From Flavobacterium sp. (GTDB lineage Bacteria > Bacteroidota > Bacteroidia > Flavobacteriales > Flavobacteriaceae), in assembly GCA_016718345.1 (NCBI GenBank), contig JADKDN010000006.1, positions 114,667 through 178,666 of the forward strand: a DNA stretch of 64,000 nucleotides, in the 5' to 3' direction. Under the pieces are notes generated by a model. The model was not told the DNA's origin, did not search any database, and saw only the letters and a list, made by a program, of their open reading frames with translations. How positions within the stretch are numbered: the first letter of the stretch is position 1; the number at the start of each line of letters is the position of its first letter. Below are positions 36,645 to 46,276 of this stretch, one piece after another. The position numbers were made by a program, and so were the translations under genes.

Positions 36645-37595
36645 TTAATCATGATTCTCGATTTGTTTATAAGCATCTATGACTTTTTTTACTAATCGAT
36701 GACGTACAATATCCTTATCATCAAGATAGACAATTCCGATTCCTTCAACGTCTTTCAATACCAATATGGCCTCTTTAAGACCTGAAATGGTTCGTCTAGG
36801 TAAATCCACCTGACCAGGGTCACCAGTAATCATAAACTTGGCATTTTTACCCATACGGGTCAAAAACATTTTCATTTGAGAATGAGTTGTATTTTGTGCC
36901 TCATCAAGAATAACAAAAGCGTTGTCCAAAGTTCGTCCACGCATAAAAGCTAAAGGCGCAATCTGAATTATTCCTTTTAATATGTAATCTTCTAATTTTT
37001 CGTTGGGTAACATATCACGCAAAGCGTCATACAAGGGTTGCATGTATGGATCTAGTTTTTCCTTCATATCACCGGGAAGGAAACCTAAATTTTCTCCTGC
37101 TTCGACAGCTGGTCGTGTAAGAATAATTCTTTTTACTTGCTTCTCTTTCAAAGCTTTGACAGCCATAGCAACACCAGTGTACGTTTTTCCTGTACCAGCT
37201 GGCCCAACAGCAAATACCATATCATTTTTATTCATCATATCAACCAAAATCTGCTGATTTGGCGTCATTGGTTTTATGATTTTTCCTCCAACTCCGTGAA
37301 CGAGTATTTTGTCATGTTCAAAGACTTTTCTATCCTCCTGCAAATCACTTTCAATAACACGCTCGATAACATTATCATCGATGTTGTTGTATCTGGAAAA
37401 GTGAAGCATCAATCTATTAAAACGGTTTTCGAATTCATCTAAGACTTCTTTTTCTCCAAAGGCCTTGATGGTTGTGCCACGAGCAACAATTTTTAACTTG
37501 GGATAGTATTTTTTTATGGTTTCAAGATGAGTGTCTTGAGCGCCCCAAAAGTCTTTTGGTGCGATGTCTATGAGCTCTATAGTTCTTTCGTTCAA
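36645..37595 (-). CDS. phoH: PhoH-like ATPase
   Basis: 316 residues with a TTG start (MNERTIELIDIAPKDFWGAQ). A KH-like N-terminal part precedes the RNA-helicase-like ATPase: Walker A FAVGPAGTGKTYTGVAMA near 128-145, ILTRPAVEAGENLGFLPGD near 157-175, Walker B AFVILDEAQNTT near 227-238 and FMITGDPGQVDLP near 254-266. PhoH proteins are linked to RNA metabolism, but the exact role is unsettled. It diverges from the SAM hydrolase gene. Confidence 0.93.
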   Translation of the reverse strand: MNERTIELIDIAPKDFWGAQDTHLETIKKYYPKLKIVARGTTIKAFGEKEVLDEFENRFNRLMLHFSRYNNIDDNVIERVIESDLQEDRKVFEHDKILVHGVGGKIIKPMTPNQQILVDMMNKNDMVFAVGPAGTGKTYTGVAMAVKALKEKQVKRIILTRPAVEAGENLGFLPGDMKEKLDPYMQPLYDALRDMLPNEKLEDYILKGIIQIAPLAFMRGRTLDNAFVILDEAQNTTHSQMKMFLTRMGKNAKFMITGDPGQVDLPRRTISGLKEAILVLKDVEGIGIVYLDDKDIVRHRLVKKVIDAYKQIENHD

Positions 37596-37703
37596 ATGGA
37601 GTAATATTTAATTAAAAAATAATCGCTTATAATTATTAGCTTTGCATTTCTCAAATTTAATAAAATTTAAGTTTACGTTGCACCAATAGTTATAAACAAA
37701 ATT

Positions 37704-38552
37704 ATGTCAATAATTACTCTCACTACCGATTATGGATTGAAAGACCACTTTGTAGGAGCGCTAAAAGGGAAGATACTGTCAGAATATCCTGAAGCTACAA
37801 TTATTGATATATCTCACGATATCGACCCTTTTAACATTGCAGAAGCCAGTTATTGTATTGGTGCAGCCTATAAAAGTTTTCCCAAAGGGACGGTGCATTT
37901 AATAGGTGTTGATGCAGAATTAAATAAAGAAAATCAGCATATCGCCATCGAGTGGAACAATCAATTTTTCATTTGTGCAGATAACGGGATTTTAGGTTTA
38001 CTCACGCAAAACAGCGCTCCTCAAAAAATTGTAGCGATTAACATTCACGATAGATTACCTACTGATGCTACTGACTTGGATGTATTTGTAACCGTTGCCA
38101 ATCATATTGCGAGAGGTGGACTTCTCAACGTTATTGGCAAAGAAATAAACTCTATAAAACAAGTCACAGAATTGCAAGCCGTAGTATCTGAAGACAAAAA
38201 TGCTATAAAAGGTTCTGTTATTTATATTGATCACTTTGGTAACGTTGTCACAAATATTACTAAAAAACTGTTTTTAGAAATAGCCAAGGGAAGACCTTAT
38301 GAGATTCCGATGATACAAAAAAGAGGGATGAAAGAATCAAAACCTATTAAAAATATCTGGGCAAAATACTCTGATATTATTACAACAGGCAACCACGGAA
38401 TTAAATATCATGAAGGAGATAAATTAGCAATATTCAACGAAGCTGGTTTTTTAGAAATTGCAATATTCAGAAGCAATCCTATGACAGTGGGAAGTGCATC
38501 AAGCTTGTTGGGTTTGGGATATCGTGATACCGTAATTATTAATTTTCTTTAA
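37704..38552 (+). CDS. SAM hydrolase/chlorinase-fluorinase family protein (DUF62)
   Basis: 282 residues. The N-terminal IITLTTDYGLKDHFVGALKG and ATIIDISHDIDPFNIAEASY are the DUF62 signatures. KGSVIYIDHFGNVVTNITKK is the typical C-terminal-domain strand with D-x-F-G-N-x-x-T-N. Characterised non-halogenating members hydrolyse S-adenosylmethionine to adenosine and methionine, which is the likely activity here. It diverges from phoH, and TAGCTTTG at 37637-37644 could be its -7 box. The frame is intact. Confidence 0.9.
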   Translation: MSIITLTTDYGLKDHFVGALKGKILSEYPEATIIDISHDIDPFNIAEASYCIGAAYKSFPKGTVHLIGVDAELNKENQHIAIEWNNQFFICADNGILGLLTQNSAPQKIVAINIHDRLPTDATDLDVFVTVANHIARGGLLNVIGKEINSIKQVTELQAVVSEDKNAIKGSVIYIDHFGNVVTNITKKLFLEIAKGRPYEIPMIQKRGMKESKPIKNIWAKYSDIITTGNHGIKYHEGDKLAIFNEAGFLEIAIFRSNPMTVGSASSLLGLGYRDTVIINFL

Positions 38553-38567
38553 AATTAATTTAAAATA

Positions 38568-38863
38568 ATGTTGATACGAACAGTAAAAATGTCCTTTCAT
38601 GAAGAAAATATTCCCGCTTTTTTGGAGAATTTTCATTTAATGAAAGATAAAATACGAAATGCTTCAGGAAACCGTTTCTTAGAACTGTACCAAGACAAGA
38701 ATGACAGATGTATATTCTTTACCTACAGCTATTGGGAAACGGAACAAGATTTGGAAAATTACAGAAAGTCAGAACTTTTTATGATGTTTGGACTTTTACC
38801 AAAAAATTATTTAATGCAAAACCCGAAGCTTGGAGTGTAGATAAACTTGTTTCTTTAGCTTAA
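38568..38863 (+). pseudogene. antibiotic-biosynthesis-monooxygenase-like (quinol monooxygenase) protein, one frameshift
   Basis: A small ferredoxin-like fold protein: MLIRTVKMSFHEENIPAFLE, NRFLELYQDKNDRCIFFTYS, YWETEQDLENYRKSELF. One T is missing at about 38778. In the next frame the protein continues YDVWTFTKKLFNAKPEAWSV and ends at 38863 (DKLVSLA), giving about 97 residues, the normal length. It sits between the SAM hydrolase and gldF, 15 bases after the former. The precise role is unknown. Confidence 0.8.
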
Positions 38864-38886
38864 AATTATAAACAAAACAATAGTAA

Positions 38887-39610
38887 ATGAAGTCAATAAT
38901 AGTAAGAGAATTAAAATCTTTCTTTGGTTCACCAATAGGGTATTTGGTGATCGCTATATTTCTGTTGCTCAACGGACTATTCCTATGGATATTCAATGGA
39001 GATTACAATATTTTAAACAGTGGATTTGCAGACTTAAGTCCTTTTTTCACAATAGCCCCATGGATATTGATTTTCCTTATTCCTGCCGTAACCATGCGCA
39101 GCTTTTCCGATGAAAAAAAACAAGGAACACTCGAACTCCTATTAACTAAACCTTTGAGTATTTGGGAAATTGTAAATGGCAAATTTCTTGGTGCAATGTT
39201 ATTAATAGTTATTGCGATTATCCCTACTTTTATCTATGTTTATGTAATTTCAAGTCTGGGAATGCCCGAGGGAAATATTGATATGGGAAGTACTATTGGT
39301 TCCTATTTTGGTTTATTATTTTTGATTGCGGCTTACTGTTCCATTGGCATTTTTACCTCTACTCTATCTGAAAATCAGATTGTAGCCTTTATTTTATCGG
39401 TGTTTTTGTGTTTTGTTTTTTCTTTGCTTTTGAAGGATTGGCGACTTACTTACCTAGTATAGAAAATTTCATCTCGTCTATGGGTATGGACAATCATTTT
39501 AAAAGCATGAGTCGGGTGTTATTGATACTAGAGATGTTTTATACTTCATTAGTTTAACTATCTTGTTCCTTTCATTAACTGTTTTCAAATTAAAATCCTC
39601 TAAAGCCTAA
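38887..39610 (+). pseudogene. gldF: gliding-motility ABC transporter permease GldF, two frameshifts
   Basis: GldF is the membrane part of the GldAFG ABC system tied to gliding in Flavobacterium. The first 180 residues are intact (ELKSFFGSPIGYLVIAIFLL, TMRSFSDEKKQGTLELLLTK, IVNGKFLGAMLLIV), with four membrane segments. The frame shifts in a T-rich run near 39415 (to FFAFEGLATYLPSIENFIS) and again at about 39515, where one G is missing in AGTCGGGTG (to RGVIDTRDVLYFISLTILF). It ends at 39610 in KLKSSKA, overlapping the gldG start by one base. Homopolymer errors are the likely cause. Confidence 0.88.
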
Positions 39611-41295
39611 TGGTACCTACTAAAAATAAAAACCTGAAATCGTTGGTATTTATCATTGCTGTTTTAGTTATATTAAACGGTATTGGAAGTCAGTTTTTCC
39701 ATCGTTTTGATTTAACACAAGACAAAAGATACACCCTGTCTCCTACTTCATTATCCATTCTAAAAGAAGTCAAAGAACCCTTGATAGTTGATGTATTCTT
39801 GAAAGGTCAATTTCCTGGAGAATTCAAAAAATTGCAAACAGAAACCCAACAACTATTAGAAGAATTTAAAGCTTACAACAAGAGCATCACTTTTCAGTTT
39901 GTAAATCCTATAGAAAATGAAGAGGAACGAGATACTATCATTCAATCGTTTATGGAAAGAGGATTGACACCCGTGAATGTAACCGTTGAAGACAAGGGTA
40001 AACAAACACAAGAAGTAGTTTTTCCATGGGCTATTGCTACCTACAATGGACGAAGTGTAAAAGTACCTTTACTTAAAAATTTAATGGGAGCTTCTACAGC
40101 CGAAAAAGTGGTAAGTTCGGTACAACACCTAGAATATGCCTTTGCGAATGCTTTTAATACTGTTTCTAAAAACAAAGAAAAAAAGGTAGCAATCATCAAA
40201 GGTAATGGAGAGCTTCACGATTTATTGATGGCTGATTTTATAAAACAAGTACGTGAAAATTATTACATCGGAACTTTTACATTAGACTCTGTAGCTAAAA
40301 AACCAAATGAAAGTTTATCCTATCTTAAAAAATACGATCTAGCGGTTATTGCCAAGCCCACTGAAAAATTCTCAGACGAAGAAAAATTAGCTTTAGATCA
40401 ATTTGTCATTAATGGAGGTAAGACGCTTTGGTTGGTTGACCAAGTAAATATTGAAATGGATAGTTTATACAACGATGCTGGTGCTACGTTAGCTTATCCA
40501 TTTGATTTAAACCTCAACGATCTATTTTTCAAATACGGAGTTCGTATTAATCCAACCATTATTAAAGATGTAATGGCTGCACCAATAGCACTAGCTACTG
40601 GCGAACAAGGAAGTGCTACACAATATACTCAGTATCCGTGGTTTTATTCTCCGTTGGTCTATCCATCGTCAACCAATCCAATTGTGAGCAATGTAGATGC
40701 CTTAAAATTTCAGTTTGTAAATAGTATAGACACCTTAAAAAACGGAATTAAAAAGACCGTGCTTTTACAATCGTCACCCTATTCTAAAGCTGTGGGAACT
40801 CCAGTAGAAGTATCTTTGAATATGGTCACCGATCGTCCTGAACAAAGTGCATTTAAAAACACCGGAAACATTCCGATAGCGGTTTTACTGGAAGGTCAAT
40901 TCCATTCGGTTTACGAAAATAGAGTATTGCCTTTTAATGAAAAAACATTCAAAAGTATTGGAAAAAACAACAAAATGATTGTAGTTTCTGACGGGGATAT
41001 TATAAGAAATCAACTGGATAAAAATTTTCAGCCCTTAGAATTAGGATACGATAAATGGACCAATAAATTGTATGGCAATAAAGAATTTATGATGAATTGC
41101 GTGAATTATTTATTGGATGATAATGGACTTATTAACATTCGCTCCAAAGCCGTTAACTTGCCTTTGCTCGATAAAGAAAAAGTATATACCAACTATACCG
41201 TATCACAAGTCATAACTGTCGGACTTCCAATTGTCATTTTAGGAATTTTTGGATTAGCCTTCACCTATATTCGAAGAAGAAAATATGCTAAGTAA
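39610..41295 (+). CDS. gldG: gliding-motility ABC transporter auxiliary protein GldG
   Basis: 561 residues. An N-terminal membrane segment (residues 11-27, FIIAVLVILNGIGSQFF) is followed by the GldG/ABC-transporter auxiliary domain: FDLTQDKRYTLSPTSLSILK, then PLIVDVFLKGQFPGEFKKLQ and LAVIAKPTEKFSDEEKLALD. A C-terminal membrane segment (about 538-556) precedes a basic tail RRRKYAK. Works with GldF and the ATPase GldA, which is not in this window. Translationally coupled to gldF (TAATG). The frame is intact. Confidence 0.93.
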   Translation: MVPTKNKNLKSLVFIIAVLVILNGIGSQFFHRFDLTQDKRYTLSPTSLSILKEVKEPLIVDVFLKGQFPGEFKKLQTETQQLLEEFKAYNKSITFQFVNPIENEEERDTIIQSFMERGLTPVNVTVEDKGKQTQEVVFPWAIATYNGRSVKVPLLKNLMGASTAEKVVSSVQHLEYAFANAFNTVSKNKEKKVAIIKGNGELHDLLMADFIKQVRENYYIGTFTLDSVAKKPNESLSYLKKYDLAVIAKPTEKFSDEEKLALDQFVINGGKTLWLVDQVNIEMDSLYNDAGATLAYPFDLNLNDLFFKYGVRINPTIIKDVMAAPIALATGEQGSATQYTQYPWFYSPLVYPSSTNPIVSNVDALKFQFVNSIDTLKNGIKKTVLLQSSPYSKAVGTPVEVSLNMVTDRPEQSAFKNTGNIPIAVLLEGQFHSVYENRVLPFNEKTFKSIGKNNKMIVVSDGDIIRNQLDKNFQPLELGYDKWTNKLYGNKEFMMNCVNYLLDDNGLINIRSKAVNLPLLDKEKVYTNYTVSQVITVGLPIVILGIFGLAFTYIRRRKYAK

Positions 41296-41311
41296 TGTTA
41301 ATAAAATTCTT

Positions 41312-41341
41312 TTTGATATTTGAGAGTTTAAGATATATTTG
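41312..41341 (+). promoter_or_regulatory. Bacteroidetes-type promoter of dnaN
   Basis: TTTG at 41312-41315, an 18-base spacer, and TATATTTG at 41334-41341 fit the -33/-7 pattern TTTG and TAnnTTTG. It lies 49 bases before the dnaN ATG. Confidence 0.6.
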
Positions 41342-41389
41342 TAAAACGTAGACTATATATAAAGTTTACAAAAAATAAACAGAGAGAAA

Positions 41390-42508
41390 ATGAAATTTAT
41401 AGTATCTAGTTCGTACTTATTAAAACAACTACAAGTGTTGGGAAGTGTTATCAACAGTAGTAATACCCTTCCTATATTAGATAACTTCTTGTTTGAATTA
41501 GACAACAAGACGTTAACGGTATCTGCCTCAGATTTAGAGACTACAATGTCTGCAACTCTTGAAATAGATTCTACAAGTCAAGGAAGTGTAGCGGTTCCTG
41601 CAAAATTATTATTAGAAATTTTAAAAACATTTCCTGAACAACCATTAACGTTTACAGTTGAAGAAAACAGCACAATTGAAATCAGTTCTAACTCTGGTAA
41701 ATATGCTCTAGCTTATGCTCCTGGTGAGGAATTTCCTAAATCAGTAAGTTTAGACAATCCATCTACGACCTTAGTTCCTGCCGATGTGTTAGCAACCGCG
41801 GTGAGCAAAACTATATTTGCTGCAGGAAACGATGATTTACGACCAGTTATGTCTGGTGTTTTCTTCCAATTTTCTCCCGAAGGACTAACTTTTGTAGCTA
41901 CAGATGCTCATAAACTGGTAAAATATGCAAGAACAGACGTTAAAGCGTCTCAGGTAGCTGATTTTATTATGCCAAAAAAACCACTGAATATTTTGAAAAG
42001 TATTCTTGGAGCTTCTGATGCTGAAGTAAAAATTGAGTACAATGATTCAAATGCTACATTCTCATTTGACAATTATGTTCTTTTGTGCCGTTTAATTGAT
42101 GGTAAATACCCCAATTATGAGGCCGTTATTCCAAAAGAAAATCCTAATAAATTAATGATAGACAGAACTCAATTCTTGAACTCTGTTCGTCGTGTAGCCA
42201 TTTTCTCTAATAAAACTACGCATCAAATTCGTCTTAAAATTGCTGGTGCTGAATTAAATATTTCTGCAGAAGATATAGACTATTCAAACAAAGCTGAAGA
42301 GCGTTTAACGTGTGATTATCAAGGAGACGATATGCAAATTGGTTTTAACTCTCGTTTCTTAACAGAAATGTTAACCAACTTACAATCAGATATGATAATG
42401 CTGGAAATGTCCTTACCTAACCGTGCTGGAATTTTAACTCCAGTAGACGGACTCGAAGATGGAGAAACCGTTACCATGTTAGTAATGCCCGTTATGTTGA
42501 ATAACTAA
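41390..42508 (+). CDS. dnaN: DNA polymerase III sliding clamp (beta subunit)
   Basis: 372 residues forming three clamp domains. Typical pieces are SNTLPILDNFLFEL near 24-37, TMSATLEIDS, LLEILKTFPEQPLTF, the second-domain RPVMSGVFFQFSPEGLTFVA and TDAHKLVKYA, and RLIDGKYPNYEAVIPKENP near 236-254. The C-terminus LVMPVMLNN corresponds to the usual hydrophobic tail. It has its own promoter and a terminator after the stop. It is intact, as expected for an essential gene. Confidence 0.97.
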   Translation: MKFIVSSSYLLKQLQVLGSVINSSNTLPILDNFLFELDNKTLTVSASDLETTMSATLEIDSTSQGSVAVPAKLLLEILKTFPEQPLTFTVEENSTIEISSNSGKYALAYAPGEEFPKSVSLDNPSTTLVPADVLATAVSKTIFAAGNDDLRPVMSGVFFQFSPEGLTFVATDAHKLVKYARTDVKASQVADFIMPKKPLNILKSILGASDAEVKIEYNDSNATFSFDNYVLLCRLIDGKYPNYEAVIPKENPNKLMIDRTQFLNSVRRVAIFSNKTTHQIRLKIAGAELNISAEDIDYSNKAEERLTCDYQGDDMQIGFNSRFLTEMLTNLQSDMIMLEMSLPNRAGILTPVDGLEDGETVTMLVMPVMLNN

Positions 42509-42540
42509 TAAAACCAATAAACCAACCAATAAACCACGAA

Positions 42541-42572
42541 AAAAGTCCCGATGATATCGGGACTTTTTTTTT
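42541..42572. terminator. terminator between dnaN and the universal stress gene
   Basis: AAAAGTCCCGAT-GAT-ATCGGGACTTTT followed by further T; A-rich on the other side, so it can serve both convergent genes. Confidence 0.9.
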
Positions 42573-42598
42573 GTTCAACTAGGTATAAATTAAACTTA

Positions 42599-43426
42599 TT
42601 AATGTAACGCAACAATTGGTATGTCGGAATGAAAGGTTAATTTCTTAGAAAGACTTACATGAAATACTCTTTCAAAAAATCCTCTGTGATGAACATGCAT
42701 GGCAAGCAAATTAACTTTGTGCAATTCTATAAACTTAAGAATGATGCCTTCCACATCGGAACTTTCAATAGTATGAAAATCTACCGACTCGCTACTGAAA
42801 ATTTTTTTCCATGCCTCAACCACGGATTGAGTATCTTCACTTTCTTCTTTTTTCACATACAAACAATCGATATGAGAATGAAATACTTTGGCTAAAGTTA
42901 AAATTTTATTGAGAATAGCAATATCTTCTGTTTTGTATTGAGTTGTAAAAAGTATTTTTTTTATAGGTTGGTATTTACAATTTTCTGGAATTGCTAACAC
43001 TACGGCTTTGGTTTCGTTCATTACTTTTGTAGTAACCGAACCTAAGAAAGTTGATGCCAAACCAGTAGCGCCTTTGGTTCCCATAACAACATAATCAATC
43101 TGGTCGTCTTTACTAATTTTTACAATATTGGTAATCAAATCCCCCTGCACTAATACATTGCTAATTTTGACATGTTCCAAATGATGTTTTTCGGCAATTG
43201 CTCTTAGCATTGGAATGTGATGCTTGTAATTTTCAAATTGACTTAGTTCTGTTACTTCATAAATTTCAAATAATTGAACGGGGACGTCTATTAAATTAAT
43301 CTGTGGAATATCATATACATGCAAGGTTATAATCTCGGCATTGATATTTTTAGCCAATCGCAAGGCATAGAGGAAAGCATTTTTAGACACATCCGAAAAA
43401 TCTGTGGGAAATAATATCTTTTTCAT
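42599..43426 (-). CDS. universal stress protein (tandem USP domains)
   Basis: 275 residues. The first UspA domain starts MKKILFPTDFSDVSKNAFLY and contains VVMGTKGATGLASTFLGSVT, the ATP-binding G-x2-G-x9-G-S/T-type loop. The second domain (from about 150, IKKILFTTQYKTEDIAILNK) is degenerate and ends in HSDIPIVALH. A paralogue of the next minus-strand gene, 133 bases away. Likely stress or energy-state responsive; no specific function can be read. Confidence 0.9.
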   Translation of the reverse strand: MKKILFPTDFSDVSKNAFLYALRLAKNINAEIITLHVYDIPQINLIDVPVQLFEIYEVTELSQFENYKHHIPMLRAIAEKHHLEHVKISNVLVQGDLITNIVKISKDDQIDYVVMGTKGATGLASTFLGSVTTKVMNETKAVVLAIPENCKYQPIKKILFTTQYKTEDIAILNKILTLAKVFHSHIDCLYVKKEESEDTQSVVEAWKKIFSSESVDFHTIESSDVEGIILKFIELHKVNLLAMHVHHRGFFERVFHVSLSKKLTFHSDIPIVALH

Positions 43427-43474
43427 AACTCAATTATTTAAATTCAACACTAAACGATAAGAAAACAAATTTTA

Positions 43475-43538
43475 ACCACATAGACTCATACCTTTTCATT
43501 TACATTGGTCTAAAACTAATTTGCTTTATCTATGTGGT
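43475..43538. repeat. inverted repeat between the two usp genes
   Basis: ACCACATAGA (43475-43484) and its exact reverse complement TCTATGTGGT (43529-43538) bracket 44 bases. This is a common type of flavobacterial intergenic repeat, and nothing else is visible in the gap. Confidence 0.5.
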
Positions 43539-43559
43539 CAAAAAAACACAATATTCAAT

Positions 43560-44393
43560 CTATTTTTCATGCAACACTAACAAAGGTATTTCAGTATGAT
43601 AGGACATTCGTTTTGTAAAACTTTCCCTAAATAATTCTTGAAAAAAGCTGCGTTTATAGGTGAGCATTGCCAAAATATCTATTTCCTGACCCGTTATAAA
43701 ATCAAATACAGTTGTTTCTACATCATTATCAGGAACAGTAAAAAAAGATACCGATTCTTTCTCAAAATTAGTTCGCCATCGCTCTATGACTGATTCTTCC
43801 ACATCTGAATCTGCTGTTCGAACATACAAACATTTTACTTTTGCGTTAATTCCGTTTGCAAAATCCACTACTTGCTTCAAAGCAGTATAATCTTTATTTC
43901 TAAATCGCGTTGTAAAAGCAATTTTTTGTATCGAATTGAATTTGGCATTGTCAGGAACACAAAGTAGCGTTACCGGGACATTTGATAGTACAGAACCCGT
44001 GTTAGAGCCCAAAAAAGTTTCTTTTAATCCAGAAGCTCCGTGTGTACCCATAACGATTAAATCAACCTGCTCTTTTTTGGCTATTTTTTTTACAACACTA
44101 ACCAAATCTCCTTGTTCCAAAGTATAATTCATCCTGGCAGAATCAAAGTGATGTTCTTCGGCTATTTTTTTTAAATAGGGAATTTGGTCTTTAAAATTTT
44201 CAAATGTATTTAATTCCATATTATCCAAGACATCCGCTACATAAGCAGGATATGCTTCATAAGTAACAATAGGTAAATGAAATACATGAAGCACCAAAAC
44301 CTCAGCTTTAAAGGCTTTTGCCATTTCTAAAACATAAACAAAAGCATTATTTGCCGTTTCAGAAAAATCTGTTGGGAAGAGTATCTTTTTCAT
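43560..44393 (-). CDS. universal stress protein (tandem USP domains)
   Basis: 277 residues from the ATG at 44393 (MKKILFPTDFSETANNAFVY), preferred over an upstream start because it matches its paralogue. The first domain has LIVMGTHGASGLKETFLGSN, again the nucleotide-binding loop. The second domain begins near IQKIAFTTRFRNKDYTALKQ and ends HTEIPLLVLHEK. The two usp genes probably arose by duplication and may be co-transcribed. Confidence 0.9.
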   Translation of the reverse strand: MKKILFPTDFSETANNAFVYVLEMAKAFKAEVLVLHVFHLPIVTYEAYPAYVADVLDNMELNTFENFKDQIPYLKKIAEEHHFDSARMNYTLEQGDLVSVVKKIAKKEQVDLIVMGTHGASGLKETFLGSNTGSVLSNVPVTLLCVPDNAKFNSIQKIAFTTRFRNKDYTALKQVVDFANGINAKVKCLYVRTADSDVEESVIERWRTNFEKESVSFFTVPDNDVETTVFDFITGQEIDILAMLTYKRSFFQELFRESFTKRMSYHTEIPLLVLHEK

Positions 44394-44515
44394 AATTTCT
44401 ATGCTTTTTAGATACATAAAGTTACGATATAATCTAGTTTTAAAATATGATAACTATCAGTTTTTCAAAGTTTTATTATCAAAAAATAAGTTAAAAATTA
44501 GCACTAAAATCTTTG

Positions 44516-44523
44516 TAACTTTG
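44516..44523 (+). promoter_or_regulatory. -7 box of mnmE
   Basis: TAACTTTG, followed by CG, lies 19 bases before the mnmE ATG and fits TAnnTTTG. No convincing -33 TTTG is at the right distance. Confidence 0.45.
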
Positions 44524-44542
44524 CGTTTTTGATTTAACACCT

Positions 44543-45944
44543 ATGATTCTACAAGACACTATAGTAGCTTTAGCCTCACCATCGGGTGCGGGTGCTATTG
44601 CTGTTATACGAATTTCAGGAGACCAAGCCATTACTATTGCTGCATCTGTATTCCAATCGGTTTCAGGAAAAGACCTTAGCAAACAAAAAACACATACGCT
44701 ACATCTTGGTCATATTATTGATGGAGAGAAAGTGATAGACCAAGTTTTGGTTTCCATTTTCAAAGGAACACAGTCCTACACTGGTGAAAATACTATTGAG
44801 ATTTCTTGTCACGGTTCTACTTACATTCAACAACAAATTATACAATTATTACTTCGAAAAGGGTGTCGAATGGCAAATCCTGGTGAATTCACCTTACGCT
44901 CCTTTTTAAACGGAAAAATGGATTTGTCTCAGGCGGAAGCTGTAGCTGATTTGATTTCATCGGATAATGAAGCCAGTCATCAAATCGCGATGCAACAAAT
45001 GCGTGGAGGCTTTAGTAATGAAATAGCGAAGTTGCGAGAAGAGCTACTTAATTTTGCTTCACTTATTGAGTTGGAATTGGATTTTGCTGAAGAAGATGTT
45101 GAATTTGCCGACAGAACACAATTTAATGAATTATTGAACAGAATTGAGTTTGTATTGAAACGTTTAATCGATTCTTTTGCTGTTGGAAACGTCATCAAAA
45201 AACGGAATACCTGTAGCCATAGTTGGCGAACCTAATGTAGGTAAATCAACGCTTTTGAATGCTTTGCTCAATGAAGAACGCGCCATAGTTTCTGACATTG
45301 CAGGAACTACTAGAGATACCATTGAAGATGAATTGGTCATTGGTGGTGTTGGATTCCGATTTATTGATACTGCGGGAATACGAGAAACCAAAGATGTGGT
45401 AGAAAGTATTGGAATTCGCAAGACTTTTGAAAAAATCGAACAAGCACAGGTTGTTCTTTATTTGTTTGATGGTTCAAAGTTTAAAGTTCAAAGTTCTCAG
45501 TTTATTGTTGAAATTGAGCAAATTAAAAACAAATATCCTCAAAAACCACTTCTTATTTTAATCAATAAAAAAGACGTTTTATCTGATGAAGACGTTTCGG
45601 ATATTAACTTGAAACTTGAAACGTTAAACGTTACACTAATTTTGATTTCTGCAAAACAGAAAACGGGTATCGAAGAATTAAAAAACCAACTATTTTCTTT
45701 TGTGAATACTGGCGCTTTACGCAATAATGAAACAATAGTTACGAATACAAGACACTATGATTCATTACTAAAAGCTTTGAATGAAATTCAAAAAGTGAAA
45801 TTTGGATTGCAATCCAAACTACCAAGTGATTTAATTGCGATTGATATTAAAGAAGCTTTGTACCATTTTGGAATGATTACAGGTCAAGTTACTAACGATG
45901 AACTCTTGGGGAATATCTTCGCGAATTTCTGTATCGGGAAATAG
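44543..45944 (+). pseudogene. mnmE: tRNA modification GTPase MnmE, one frameshift
   Basis: With MnmG it installs the cmnm5 group on wobble uridine. The N-terminal folate-binding domain is intact (DTIVALASPSGAGAIAVIRI, NPGEFTLRSFLNGKMDLSQA). At about 45196 an extra A in ATCAAAAAACGG shifts the frame. The G domain follows in the next frame: GEPNVGKSTLLNALL, DIAGTTRDTIED, DTAGIRET and NKKD. The C-terminal helical domain ends in FCIGK, the conserved C-x-G-K. One homopolymer insertion accounts for the break, so the real gene is probably intact. Confidence 0.93.
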
Positions 45945-45952
45945 TTAGAAAT

Positions 45953-46273
45953 TTAAAACAAACTCTTTTTACTTAAATCCTGTACCCAATCACTTATTTC
46001 AAAATCAAACCATAAACAAAAGGTTTGAAAATCTCTTTTTTGAGGCCAATCGTTTTCGTCTGTCCAAATGCCTTCTAATTCCTCTTCAAAAATTATTTTA
46101 AAATATTCTTTTAACTGTTTTTGCGCATCGTCAAAATCAGGATTCGTGAGGTAGGTGTGCGATTCGCCTAGAATGCGCATTTGCATTGGAAACTCTGGTG
46201 TTAGCGCATTTGCCCAATCTACAAAAGGTTGCTTGGCGGTTACTGTGATGGCGCTTCTATTTAGTATCTTCAT
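45953..46273 (-). CDS. conserved hypothetical protein
   Basis: 106 residues, acidic and Trp/Phe-rich (FVDWANALTPEFPMQMRILG, ESHTYLTNPDFDDAQKQLKE, IFEEELEGIWTDENDWPQKR, WFDFEISDWVQDL). No known fold was recognised. The pattern looks like a small soluble protein found across Bacteroidetes. It is four bases after hsdS on the same strand, so it may be read with the restriction operon, although it probably belongs to the core side. Confidence 0.7.
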   Translation of the reverse strand: MKILNRSAITVTAKQPFVDWANALTPEFPMQMRILGESHTYLTNPDFDDAQKQLKEYFKIIFEEELEGIWTDENDWPQKRDFQTFCLWFDFEISDWVQDLSKKSLF

Positions 46274-46276
46274 ATT

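Noticed and set aside
44543..45944. Programmed ribosomal frameshift in mnmE, aguB or hsdR
   Set aside because: Breaks are in random homopolymers without slippery heptamers or downstream structure, in families not known for frameshifting.
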